Origin: Brevundimonas sp.
Lineage (GTDB): Bacteria; Pseudomonadota; Alphaproteobacteria; Caulobacterales; Caulobacteraceae
Reading direction: 5' to 3'
NCBI RefSeq assembly: GCF_004210735.1
Contig: NZ_SDZL01000004.1
Coordinates: 1-64,000, forward strand
DNA length: 64,000 nt
Shown here: one piece after another, positions 35,099-42,932 of the stretch
How the letters are laid out: each line of letters begins with the position of its first letter
Numbering within the stretch: the stretch's first letter is position 1
Translations under genes and position numbers: made by a program
The notes under the pieces: model-generated
The model's input: the letters and a program-made list of their open reading frames with translations, nothing else
What the model was told of the DNA's origin: nothing
The model's database searches: none

Positions 35099-35722
35099 AT
35101 GATGTTCACCCGTCGTCTCGCCGTCGCCGGTGTCGCCGCGCTCAGCCTGATCGCCGCCGGCGGCGTGGTCGCCCAGGCCGCCCTGACCAAGGTTCCGGCC
35201 GAGGTCCAGGCCGGGACCTACAAGCTGGATTCCGACCATGGCAAGATCACCTGGTCAGTCGATCATCTGGGCTTCTCGACCTATGTCGGCCAGTTCGTCG
35301 GGGTGGAGGCCGAGCTGACGCTGGACCCGGCCAACCCGTCGGCCGGCACGCTGACCGCGACCATTCCGCTGACCAAGGTCGCGTCCAATTCGGACGGGCT
35401 GAACGCCCACCTGCAGACGCCGGACTTCTTCGACACCGCCAACCACCCGGTCGCGACCTTCGTCTCGCGTTCGATCACGGTGGACGCCGACGATCCGACC
35501 GAGGCGACGGTGGTCGGCGACCTGACCCTGCGAGGCGTCACCAAGTCCGTGACAATGGAGGTCGAGTTCAACCAGGCGGGCCCGTCCATGGGCGGCGTCT
35601 ACAAGGCCGGCTTCGACGGCGAGGCCGTCATCAAACGCTCGGACTTCGGCGTGAATTTCGCCCTGCCGATGCTGGGCGACGAGGTCGAACTGCACATCGA
35701 AGGCGAATTCGTGAAGCAGTAG
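35099..35722 (+). CDS. YceI-family periplasmic lipid-binding protein
   Basis: This 207-residue protein has a signal peptide (cleavage near VVAQA-AL) and a YceI lipocalin-like barrel, which binds polyprenoid or similar lipids. Typical segments are YKLDSDHGKITWSVDHLGFS, HLQTPDFFDTANHPVATF and DLTLRGVTKSVTM. It is predicted periplasmic. A repeat element follows directly after the stop. Confidence 0.92.
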   Translation: MMFTRRLAVAGVAALSLIAAGGVVAQAALTKVPAEVQAGTYKLDSDHGKITWSVDHLGFSTYVGQFVGVEAELTLDPANPSAGTLTATIPLTKVASNSDGLNAHLQTPDFFDTANHPVATFVSRSITVDADDPTEATVVGDLTLRGVTKSVTMEVEFNQAGPSMGGVYKAGFDGEAVIKRSDFGVNFALPMLGDEVELHIEGEFVKQ

Positions 35723-35731
35723 GTTCATCGA

Positions 35732-35857
35732 TCCTCCCCTGCGTAGCGGGGGAGGGGGACCGCGAAGCGGTGTAGGGGGCGAGCTTCAATCGCTGAGGTC
35801 GTTTCCGCCCCCACCACCATGCTACGCATGGTCCCCCTCCCCCGTGAACGGGGAGGA
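35732..35857. repeat. Intergenic GC-rich inverted repeat element (copy 2)
   Basis: The 126-bp element has the same plan as the one at 20956-21108: outer CTCCCC...GGGGAGG hairpins (GCGTAGCG and GTGAA loops) and inner arms TAGGGGGC and GCCCCCACC around a central spacer. It also contains the facing stem ACCATGCTACGCATGGT. Like copy 1 it lies between convergent genes, here yceI and the S4-domain gene. Confidence 0.7.
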
Positions 35858-35864
35858 TTTAGGC

Positions 35865-36152
35865 TCACTCAGGCGCGTCCAGCGCCTGATACAGGGCGCG
35901 GGCCTCCTCGGGCGGGCCGCGCCTTTCGCCCAACTGGACCACGCGAACGGCGGTGATCCGCCCGCCGACCGCGAACAGCAGATCGTCACCGGGGTGAACG
36001 CTGCGACTGGGCTTGTCCAGCCGGACTTGCCGGCCCTGATGGGTCAGCCGCACCGCGCCGCGCTCGACCAGATTGGCGGCCAGACTGCGCGTCTTGGCGA
36101 ACCGCGCGCGCCACAGCCAGACGTCGATGCGACAGGAGTCAGGACCCGACAT
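35865..36152 (-). CDS. S4-domain RNA-binding protein (Hsp15-like)
   Basis: This 95-residue protein begins RIDVWLWRARFAKTRSLAANL and continues with VERGAVRLTHQGRQVRLDKP, a canonical S4 RNA-binding domain as in heat-shock protein 15. Hsp15 binds stalled 50S subunits carrying nascent chains. It is downstream of the SUV3-like helicase gene on the same strand, with a repeat element between them. Both being RNA-binding suggests a loose functional group. Confidence 0.87.
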   Translation of the reverse strand: MSGPDSCRIDVWLWRARFAKTRSLAANLVERGAVRLTHQGRQVRLDKPSRSVHPGDDLLFAVGGRITAVRVVQLGERRGPPEEARALYQALDAPE

Positions 36153-36162
36153 TCAGGCTCCG

Positions 36163-36255
36163 CTCATCCCGGCGGAGGCCGGGACCCAGGCCTTGGGCCA
36201 AGCCAGGCCGGGGTCGATGCGGTCCTCACGGGATCCCGGCGTCCGCCGGGAGGAG
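36163..36255. repeat. Inverted repeat with 25-bp imperfect arms
   Basis: The left arm (36163-36187, CTCATCCCGGCGGAGG...) and right arm (36231-36255) are near-perfect reverse complements with about three mismatches, 43 nt apart. Each arm itself contains a CCCGGCG/CGCCGGG-type hairpin. This is a second family of intergenic repeats; a half copy is at 34424-34443. Confidence 0.65.
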
Positions 36256-36268
36256 CGGGGAGGGAAGG

Positions 36269-38761
36269 TCACGCCACGCCCCCCTTGCGCTTCGGTCGCC
36301 GGCGACGCCGCGTCGGCGCGGGCGGGCGGGTCAGTTCGGCCAGGGCGGCGAAGGGCGAATCCTTGATCACCGTCACCGGCCGGTCGGGGCGCGGCGCCTG
36401 TTGCGCCCGCGTCGGGCGTAGCGCCGCCTGGATCGCCTTCGCCTGATCTGCGGTCCAGCCCAGTTCGGCCAGCGCCGCCTGGGGCAGCGGTCCCTTGCGT
36501 TCGCGCGACAGGTCGGCGAACCGCTCCAGCGCCTCGACCGGGGCGGTCCATCGACCCACGGCGCGGCGGCCAAAGGCGGCCAGGGCGCGCGCCGATGGCG
36601 CCGGATCGGGCAGGGACGTCAGTTCGTCCAGACCCGCGCGGAACGGCTCGCGCGCGACGAAGGCCTGGGCCAGCGCCATCGAGCGCGGCTTCATCAGGGC
36701 GGGCAGCCAGACGGAATGGACGCCGACCCGGATGGCGAAGGTGCGGACGGTGCGCCGCTCGGCCTGGCTGAGCGCCGCCAGATCGCGCTCGACCTCGCGC
36801 CGGTCGATCAGACCGCCGGCCTCGATCAGGCGAAACGCCAGACCGCGCGGCAGACCCTTCAGCGCGCCGGACTCCACCGCCTGTTTCAGCCGCCGCAGCG
36901 GCCGCAGCGCCCGCCCGGCCTCGGCCGCCAGCGCCGCCTCGATCCGGCGCCGCGCCCGCTCGCGCGCCGGCTCGGGGCCGTGCTCGCCCAACAGCCTGAC
37001 CTTGGGGGCGAAGGGATCGTCGTTGACCAGCCGCGCCGCCAGCGCCCCGCGCCACAGCACGTCGCCCTGGGGCGTCACGCCAAAATGTTCGTCCGCGTCG
37101 GCCGCCAGCTGGCCCAGTCGCCGGGCGATCTCGGGCGCCACAGCCCGCACGGCCGCCTGGCGCAGGGCGCGATCCTCCAGCACCGATCCGCCCTTCTCTG
37201 GCGCGAAATGGACGCCCTGCAGCAGGCCGACCACCTCGCCCTCGACCATGACGGCGCCGTCCTCACCCACCTCGGCCCCGACGGGCACATCGTCCTCGCG
37301 CACGTTCAGCACCCGCATCAGGGCGGTGGTGCGCCGGTCGACGAAGCGGGCGGTCAGCCGTTCGTGCAGCACGTCGGACAGCCGTTCCTCCAGCGCCTTG
37401 GTCTTGTCTCGCCAGCCCTGGGCCTGGTCCATCCAATCGGGCCGGTTGGCGATGTAGCTCAGCGTCCGCACCCCCGACAGGCGCGCCGACAGCTGGTCGA
37501 TCTGGCCGTCGTCGCGATCCAGGTCGTTGAAGCGCGGGGCGATCCAGTCCTCGGTCAGCCGCCCACGTCGCCCGGTCAGCGCCTGGAAGATCTCCTTCGA
37601 CAGGCGCGCATGCTCGTCCAGGGTCGTCTTCTGGAAGTCGGGTAGCTGGCACGTCTCCCACAGACGCATCAGAGCCCCGCGCGATCGGGCGATCTTCTTT
37701 ACGTCTTCGTCGTTGGCGAAGCGCCGCAACAGGGTCTCGTCCAACGCCTGGGCCGTCAGCCGCAGGCCGTGCCGATCCGGCGTCACGGTCAGCGACCGCA
37801 GCAGGTCGGGCAGGGTGTCGAAATCCAGTTTGCCGCTGCGCCACTCGGCCGCCTCGACCGGATCGAAGCGGTGCTCGATCACCTGTTCGACCAGATCCTC
37901 GTCCAGGTCCTCGGCCTCGGCCGTGACGCCGAACGTCCCGTCGCGCAGATGCCGCCCGGCGCGGCCCGCGATCTGGCCGATCTCATGCGCGTGCAGCCAG
38001 CGGGTGCGCCGCCCGTCGAACTTTCTCAGGCCGGCGAAGGCGACATGGTCCACGTCCATGTTCAGCCCCATGCCAATGGCGTCGGTGGCGACCAGAAAGT
38101 CCACCTCGCCCGACTGGAACAGCTCGACCTGGGCGTTACGCGTGCGGGGGGACAGGCTGCCCATGACCACGGCCGCCCCGCCCCTCTGACGGCGCAGCAG
38201 TTCGGCGATCGCATAGACCCGCTCGGTCGAGAAGGCGACGACCGCAGACCGGCGCGGCAGACGCGTCAGCTTCTTCGATCCGGCATAGGACAGGGTCGAC
38301 AGCCGCTCGCGCGACACCACCTCCAGATCGGGGATCAGCGACCGCATCAGCGGCGCCATGGTCCCGGCCCCCAGGAACATGGTCTCGAACCGCCCGCGCG
38401 CATGCAGCAGTCGGTGGGTGAAGACGTGCCCTCGCTCGGGGTCGGCGACCAGCTGGATCTCGTCCACGGCCAGGAATTCGACCGACCGCTCCATCGGCAT
38501 GGCCTCGACCGTGCAGACGAAATAGTGCGGGCGCGCCGGGACGATCTTCTCTTCGCCGGTGATCAGGGCGACGGCGGCGGCCCCGCGCTGTCTGACGATG
38601 CGGTCATAAATCTCGCGCGCCAGCAGCCGCAACGGCAGGCCGATCATGCCTGAGGCGTGACCCAGCATCCGCTCGACCGCCATATGGGTCTTGCCGGTGT
38701 TGGTGGGGCCCAGCACCGCGACCACGCGCGACGGGGGCAAACCTGCGGAGCGGTCGCTCAT
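36269..38761 (-). CDS. SUV3-like DExH-box RNA helicase
   Basis: This 830-residue superfamily 2 helicase resembles the mitochondrial degradosome helicase SUV3. Motif I is GPTNTGKTHMAVERM, motif II AVDEIQLVADPERG, and the C-terminal helicase part has VATDAIGMGLNMDVDHVAF and QIAGRAGRH. A long C-terminal extension ends in a basic tail (RRRRRPKRKGG). Alphaproteobacteria are the relatives of mitochondria, and this gene type is common in them. A role in RNA turnover or ribosome assembly is inferred. A dyad CTACAA-CATA-TTGTAG lies at 38898-38913 upstream. Confidence 0.88.
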   Translation of the reverse strand: MSDRSAGLPPSRVVAVLGPTNTGKTHMAVERMLGHASGMIGLPLRLLAREIYDRIVRQRGAAAVALITGEEKIVPARPHYFVCTVEAMPMERSVEFLAVDEIQLVADPERGHVFTHRLLHARGRFETMFLGAGTMAPLMRSLIPDLEVVSRERLSTLSYAGSKKLTRLPRRSAVVAFSTERVYAIAELLRRQRGGAAVVMGSLSPRTRNAQVELFQSGEVDFLVATDAIGMGLNMDVDHVAFAGLRKFDGRRTRWLHAHEIGQIAGRAGRHLRDGTFGVTAEAEDLDEDLVEQVIEHRFDPVEAAEWRSGKLDFDTLPDLLRSLTVTPDRHGLRLTAQALDETLLRRFANDEDVKKIARSRGALMRLWETCQLPDFQKTTLDEHARLSKEIFQALTGRRGRLTEDWIAPRFNDLDRDDGQIDQLSARLSGVRTLSYIANRPDWMDQAQGWRDKTKALEERLSDVLHERLTARFVDRRTTALMRVLNVREDDVPVGAEVGEDGAVMVEGEVVGLLQGVHFAPEKGGSVLEDRALRQAAVRAVAPEIARRLGQLAADADEHFGVTPQGDVLWRGALAARLVNDDPFAPKVRLLGEHGPEPARERARRRIEAALAAEAGRALRPLRRLKQAVESGALKGLPRGLAFRLIEAGGLIDRREVERDLAALSQAERRTVRTFAIRVGVHSVWLPALMKPRSMALAQAFVAREPFRAGLDELTSLPDPAPSARALAAFGRRAVGRWTAPVEALERFADLSRERKGPLPQAALAELGWTADQAKAIQAALRPTRAQQAPRPDRPVTVIKDSPFAALAELTRPPAPTRRRRRPKRKGGVA

Positions 38762-39012
38762 GCGTTCAAGGTGGCGAAGGGTGAGCGTTTCATCAAGCGG
38801 AACGGCGACGGGTTAACGATACGCGCGACGCTAGCGGAACAGGCGTGAAACGAATCATGATCGAATCAACGACACGGCCCGATTCAGCCTTTGTTCCCTA
38901 CAACATATTGTAGCTTAACGGCTATTAATCGCTAGAACTTTCTTGCCGGGAGGATTTGCGACGCGCGCCGGCTTTTCCCGAAGCGCCAGACCCGCTAGGG
39001 ACGACCCGCGAC

Positions 39013-39089
39013 GGCCCCGTAGCTCAGCCGCATAGAGCAAGGCTTTCCTAAAGCCGAGGTCGCAGGTTGGAGTCCTGCCGGGGTCGCCA
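39013..39089 (+). tRNA. tRNA-Arg (anticodon CCT), CCA encoded
   Basis: A complete cloverleaf is visible. The acceptor is GGCCCCG/CGGGGTC with one G-T wobble, the D stem is GCTC/GAGC, the anticodon loop TTCCTAA has CCT at 34-36, the T stem is GCAGG/CCTGC, the discriminator is G and the CCA is encoded. Two oddities stand out. D-loop residue 19 is C (AGCCGCATA) and T-loop residue 56 is G (TTGGAGT), so the normal G19-C56 tertiary pair is swapped to C19-G56. Also, position 27-43 is an A-G mismatch. Accessory DNA starts within a few bases of its 3' end, so it may be the integration target. Confidence 0.93.
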
Positions 39090-39103
39090 TCGTCGTTGTC
39101 GGG

Positions 39104-39242
39104 ACCAGTTAAGGCTGGCACAGAAACCAGTTAAAGATGGCACAAACCAGTTAAGACTGGCACAAACTCAGAAAAATACCGCATTAAATCAATACGTTGA
39201 TTCTTCTAGGGCTCGCCGCGCGTTGTGCCAGTCTTAACTTGT
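39104..39242. repeat. Four 19-bp transposase-site-like repeats
   Basis: ACCAGTTAAGGCTGGCACA (39104-39122), ACCAGTTAAAGATGGCACA (39126-39144) and ACCAGTTAAGACTGGCACA (39146-39164) are direct repeats spaced 22 and 20 bp. A fourth copy, inverted and with one mismatch, lies at 39224-39242. Both outermost copies are preceded by GAC in their own orientation. Such arrays are typical of TnsB/TniA or IS21-type transposase binding ends. Confidence 0.8.
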
Positions 39243-39513
39243 CTCTCGGCCTTTCGAACCTGGCCCCATGATCGGGTGGATCGTCGCCCGCGTGATCGTT
39301 ACCCAAAAAGTTGGAGGACGGCGCTTCCGACCCCTGCAGTCGGTTCTGACGCTTTTCGGAACATCGGAATGTCCGCTATGGTCTTGGTAGACCAGTTAGT
39401 TGGATACCGCACGACTCGAGTTGGGTGTTGCGCAGCACCGTCAGAGGCTTGATTAGCAGATCGTTTGTGGCTCGTAGCGCCTAAACTAATCACCATTGTG
39501 CATACCGTTTTAC
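39243..39513. other. Non-coding interval, no gene seen
   Basis: No open frame with a credible start, codon use or similarity was found in these 271 bp. A partial repeat, ACCAGTTAG, occurs near 39390. The base composition is lower in GC than the chromosome to the left, consistent with acquired DNA. Confidence 0.5.
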
Positions 39514-40227
39514 TCAGGCGGCGAGTGCAACCGTTCTTGGAAAGCCGCAATCGCGCATGGCCCCGCAGCAGGTCTGTGTGCCGATGGCGATGAGATCTTT
39601 ATACGCCTTCAGCGCCTTGCGACGCGCCCTTTCGGCCATAACGAGTTCCAGAAGCAGCAGCCGGGCCTTTCGCCCGCCCTTCACCGCCGGCGCCCGCGCG
39701 ACGATCGGACCCGTCAGCCGCACTTTTCGCTCGCCCAGCTTGGTCAGCCCTGTGCTGGTGATCCACGACGGTTGGTCGAAATAGGCTTCGAGGTAGGCGT
39801 CCATGATGCCCAGGCGTTCCGCCAGCCCGAGCGCGCGCTGGTGATAGAGGCCCGCCGGTCCGTGATCGAGGGCGTTCTGCGGCGGCCACAGCCGGGTGGC
39901 TTCGGCGATGGCCTGGCAGGCCAGATATTGATCTAGGTCCGCCCACCATGCCCGGGCGCGGCGCAGGGAGTCGACCGGCCGACGGCCCAGCCCCACGCAG
40001 AAGGTGCGATCCCCCTGAATGTGGCGATCCGGGCAGAAGGCCGGAAACCGGGTCCCCGGCTGGGTTTCCCGCACGATCGGGCAGGGCGCGGACAGGATTG
40101 TCAGATCCACAGGCGACTCGGCCCACGGGCCATGCGCCGCGTCGCCGCGCACCTGGTTCACCGTGCGGCACCGCACGGTGAACCAGTCGGGCGCAGTCGC
40201 CACAAGAAGATCGATCGCCGCAATCAT
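39514..40227 (-). CDS. Cysteine-rich protein, third gene of the Pycsar-type operon
   Basis: This 237-residue protein has nine or so Cys residues, with clusters in FCPDRHIQGDRTFC and at the C-terminus (TQTCCGAMRDC). A helical centre carries ARAWWADLDQYLACQ and LWPPQNALDHGPAGLYHQ. The spacing of Cys and His suggests zinc binding. It recalls the 'E2 domain-associated cysteine-rich' proteins found near bacterial ubiquitin-like conjugation and CBASS genes, but that resemblance is from memory and weak. Its ATG overlaps the cyclase stop by 4 bp (ATGA), so it is co-translated with the defence genes. The function is unknown. Confidence 0.7.
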   Translation of the reverse strand: MIAAIDLLVATAPDWFTVRCRTVNQVRGDAAHGPWAESPVDLTILSAPCPIVRETQPGTRFPAFCPDRHIQGDRTFCVGLGRRPVDSLRRARAWWADLDQYLACQAIAEATRLWPPQNALDHGPAGLYHQRALGLAERLGIMDAYLEAYFDQPSWITSTGLTKLGERKVRLTGPIVARAPAVKGGRKARLLLLELVMAERARRKALKAYKDLIAIGTQTCCGAMRDCGFPRTVALAA

Positions 40228-41822
40228 TCGGCGCTATGCGCCCGCATGGGCGCGGCCGAAGCGGCGCTCGCCGCCGAGGCCCCCGCAGCGGCTCCCGCGC
40301 CGACGACGGCCGGCGCGCTCACCCGCGAAAGGTGGGCTTCTGCCGCCGGATAGGTCAGGTTCGGCACCCGCCGCGCCGGGCCGAATAGGTGCTTCACCGT
40401 GGCGCCAGCCTCCGAATAGGCACGTTCGCCGATGGCGGTCTCGACCCCGCCACAGGCGGCCTGCGCCGCCTCGGAGACACAGGTCGCCTTGCTAGACGAG
40501 CACCGCACGCTGGCGTCCCCGCGCAGGCCCAACCGGCACATCGGGGTCGGGCCGTATTCGATCCCGATGGCGATGCCCAAGGCCGCGATCCCCGGCAGCT
40601 GGCCCCGGCAGAGCTCGAAGGACGACCGGATCGCGGCGGCGGTAAGCACCGCCTCCTTGATCGTGGCCATCGCATCGGTGTCGCGCGCATTGCCGATGGC
40701 GATCACGCCATGCAGGCAGTCGCCGATGAAGCGAATCTTGCGTCCTCCGAAGTCCTCCTGAAGGACGGCCGCCATTTCAGCCCGCAGGACATGAAGGTTC
40801 GAAACCGCTTCGGCGACCCGGCCGCTGGCGATCGCCGCGTCCACGTAGGCGGTGAAGCCGTCGATGTCGGCGAACACCGAGGCGAGCGGCAGCCGGATGC
40901 TGTTACTGGGCGGATGGTCGGCGAACTTCACAGACCGCAGCGGCGGCTGGCGGTAGTGGAAGGTGAACTCCGCAGGTCGAACGCCGCCATGCGCTTTGAG
41001 CAGCCGCTCCTGATCCTCGACGAAGGTGGCGTACGCCTCATCCAGAGGGCCCCGCGCGCTCTTGCGCAGGGTCCGGATGTCGACGGCCTCGCTCAGAATC
41101 CGAGTGGCGGCGTCCTCGGTAAATCGCACGGGCGAGAGCGGCCGGAGCCCCGTCCGCGCCTGTTCCAGACGCGGCGACAGGAAGATGCCCGGCTCATCCC
41201 CGTCCGCCAGCTTGGCGGCGTGGTTGGCGGGCGACCCGATGAACAGGGGCTCCGGCTCGCTCGCACGACCGCTATTCACCGCCACCGCCGGGCCGCTGTC
41301 GATGCCGACGCGGACATCGGTCTGGAAATCGGCGCCGTATCGACGGCCCGCCCGGTCGACCATTTCCCGGAAGGCCGCCGCGAAGGCGAGCGCCTTTGCG
41401 ATCCGTTCGCCTTCGCGATCAGCGCCCTCGGGTGTCAGCACCACCGCGTGCAGCCGCCCGCCGTGGAAGTCGACGCGCTGGATGTCGAACGCCTGGGTCA
41501 GCAGATCGCAAGCGCTGTAGTGGAAGTGCAGAAGCTGCAATGCCCGCGCATGGCTCGCCTCGGTCTCACGACCCTGTTCGACCAGTCGTTCGTTATAGGC
41601 CAGCAGATTGGCGTAGATGTGCACGCCGTGGGTGGTGACCGCCCGGTTGGGCGGCACATACCATTCGCGTTGCGGCGTGGCGCCCAAAGCGCGGGCCTGT
41701 TCGGCCACGACCCGGCGCGAGCGCATATAGTCGGAGAAATCGAAGACGGAGACAGCGGTTTCGGGCGAGGAGGCGCGGTGACGGGCGATGCGTTCGAGCG
41801 CGCGGGGTTCTGACCAGGGCAT
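40224..41822 (-). CDS. pycC: Pycsar-type nucleotidyl cyclase with two cyclase domains
   Basis: Of 532 residues, about 20-225 form a degenerate class III cyclase domain: VDFHGGRLHAVVL has Gly where the second metal Asp should be, and VGIDSGPAVAV follows. About 310-475 form an intact one: FADIDGFTAYV with the first metal Asp(s), IRFIGDCLHGVIAIG with the second, and IGIEYGPTPMC. The two could pair within one chain. An Ala/Ser-rich tail ends the protein. The ATG at 41820-41822, with GAGGA upstream, is preferred over a TTG at 41837. Next to a cNMP-binding TIR effector it fits a cCMP/cUMP-making Pycsar cyclase; the product is inferred. Confidence 0.83.
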   Translation of the reverse strand: MPWSEPRALERIARHRASSPETAVSVFDFSDYMRSRRVVAEQARALGATPQREWYVPPNRAVTTHGVHIYANLLAYNERLVEQGRETEASHARALQLLHFHYSACDLLTQAFDIQRVDFHGGRLHAVVLTPEGADREGERIAKALAFAAAFREMVDRAGRRYGADFQTDVRVGIDSGPAVAVNSGRASEPEPLFIGSPANHAAKLADGDEPGIFLSPRLEQARTGLRPLSPVRFTEDAATRILSEAVDIRTLRKSARGPLDEAYATFVEDQERLLKAHGGVRPAEFTFHYRQPPLRSVKFADHPPSNSIRLPLASVFADIDGFTAYVDAAIASGRVAEAVSNLHVLRAEMAAVLQEDFGGRKIRFIGDCLHGVIAIGNARDTDAMATIKEAVLTAAAIRSSFELCRGQLPGIAALGIAIGIEYGPTPMCRLGLRGDASVRCSSSKATCVSEAAQAACGGVETAIGERAYSEAGATVKHLFGPARRVPNLTYPAAEAHLSRVSAPAVVGAGAAAGASAASAASAAPMRAHSAE

Positions 41823-41833
41823 GGGGGGCTTCC

Positions 41834-42790
41834 TCAAGAGCGGCGCACGCCGACGCGGCGGACGTGTTTGGAGATTTCGTGGGCGACGGGCTGGATGCGG
41901 CTTTCCAGGGTGTCGTCCGCACCGGGACGGTAGGTGAGGGTGGTGATGCCGCGCAGGTCGCTGGCGAGCTTGATCTGAGCGTTACGCGGCTCCACCAGGA
42001 TCGTGCGCTCTAGGTCCAGCTTGCCCATGAAGAGCCCCAGCTCGAACGTCACATTGTCCCGGGGCGCCAACTGGGTCGTCTCGCGCGACACGATGGTGTC
42101 GTCGCCGTCGATCACGGCAATGGCGAAGTCCGACGCCTCGATCGCCCGCTGAAGCGCCGGGATCGGATAGTCGGAGGCGCGGAACACCCCGTCCGTCCAC
42201 AGCGTGACCTGCATGTCCGCATGGGTGAGGCGCGACTGGAGTTCCTGGGCGACCGTCAGCGCCTCGACGGAGGAGATGATGAAAACGATCGGCTGATCAT
42301 TGGCCGCCCGCACCAGGTCGTTGCGCTGGACCAGACGCTTTGCCTGTTCGATGGCGAGACGGCGCCAGATCGCCGGGAAGCGTTCCGCGATGTCGGTCAG
42401 GGCCGGTTCCGGCAACCGCAATGCCACACCGGGGGACTGTCCCACCACAGTGGCCGAGCGCTGCTGAGTCGGGTCGAGAGCGGCGATTTCGCCGACGTGG
42501 TCGCCCGGCCCCCGCTCATTGACCTGCACGCCCTTGACGATGATCCCGGCCTTTCCGGCGAGGATGAAATAGAGATCCGTGTCGTGCCCCATTTCAGTGA
42601 TCAGTGCGCCTCCCACCTCAAGCGCCACGGGCTCACTCGCGTTGGCGATGGCCTCCGCCAAAAGTTGATCGCCCTGCACCAGAGTCGCCTCCATGAGGGC
42701 CTTGATGCGGTTGGCCCGCCCGTCGTCGCCGGAAAACCGGGAAACGAAGTTCCCTCCATTTCGGACCGCGGGGGTCGTTTTATCGTTCAT
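41834..42790 (-). CDS. pycTIR: Pycsar effector: cyclic-nucleotide-binding plus TIR-like domain
   Basis: Of 318 residues, about 45-135 are a cNMP-binding domain with phosphate-binding cassette GEIAALDPTQQRSATV. Residues 167-290 match the TIR-like domain of CAP12/Pycsar effectors: PIVFIISSVEAL, AIAVIDGDD and NVTFELGLFMGKLDLERTIL, with Glu250 as the predicted catalytic residue for NAD+ cleavage. AAGGAGG stands 8 nt before the ATG. Known PycTIR proteins deplete NAD+ when their cyclase detects phage. The cyclase gene follows after 11 nt. A palindromic operator lies 33 bp upstream. Confidence 0.87.
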   Translation of the reverse strand: MNDKTTPAVRNGGNFVSRFSGDDGRANRIKALMEATLVQGDQLLAEAIANASEPVALEVGGALITEMGHDTDLYFILAGKAGIIVKGVQVNERGPGDHVGEIAALDPTQQRSATVVGQSPGVALRLPEPALTDIAERFPAIWRRLAIEQAKRLVQRNDLVRAANDQPIVFIISSVEALTVAQELQSRLTHADMQVTLWTDGVFRASDYPIPALQRAIEASDFAIAVIDGDDTIVSRETTQLAPRDNVTFELGLFMGKLDLERTILVEPRNAQIKLASDLRGITTLTYRPGADDTLESRIQPVAHEISKHVRRVGVRRS

Positions 42791-42822
42791 GTTTGAGCCT
42801 CCTTGATCGACAACGCTGTGTT

Positions 42823-42895
42823 GCCAACGATTTTGTTGGCGAACTTGCCGGAGGCTATATCGCATGCATATCTGTTTGCCAACGACTTTGTTGGG
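42823..42895. promoter_or_regulatory. Pair of palindromic operators between the Pycsar operon and the STAND gene
   Basis: TTGCCAAC-GATTTT-GTTGGC (GCCAAC at 42823, GTTGGC ending 42840) and TTGCCAAC-GACTTT-GTTGGG (42878-42895) are two copies of one site, 55 bp apart. They lie in the 142-bp gap between two divergent start codons and flank an AT-rich core (CTATATCGCATGCATATCTG). One dimeric repressor could shut both promoters. The XRE protein at 46493 is a candidate. Confidence 0.78.
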
Positions 42896-42932
42896 ATGGT
42901 AGGTGGGGGATGCACAAGGGCCGTCACACCGC

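Noticed and set aside
36153-37055. 300-codon frame inside the helicase gene, same strand
   Set aside because: It lies in another phase of a conserved gene, is Ala/Gly/Arg repetitive and has no homologous motif.
38898-38913. Dyad CTACAA-CATA-TTGTAG upstream of the SUV3-like helicase
   Set aside because: A single 6-bp inverted repeat without a second copy or a nearby regulator; mentioned under the helicase only.
39299-39550. 83-codon minus-strand frame beside the 19-bp repeats
   Set aside because: No start signal, unusual composition, no domain; treated as non-coding.
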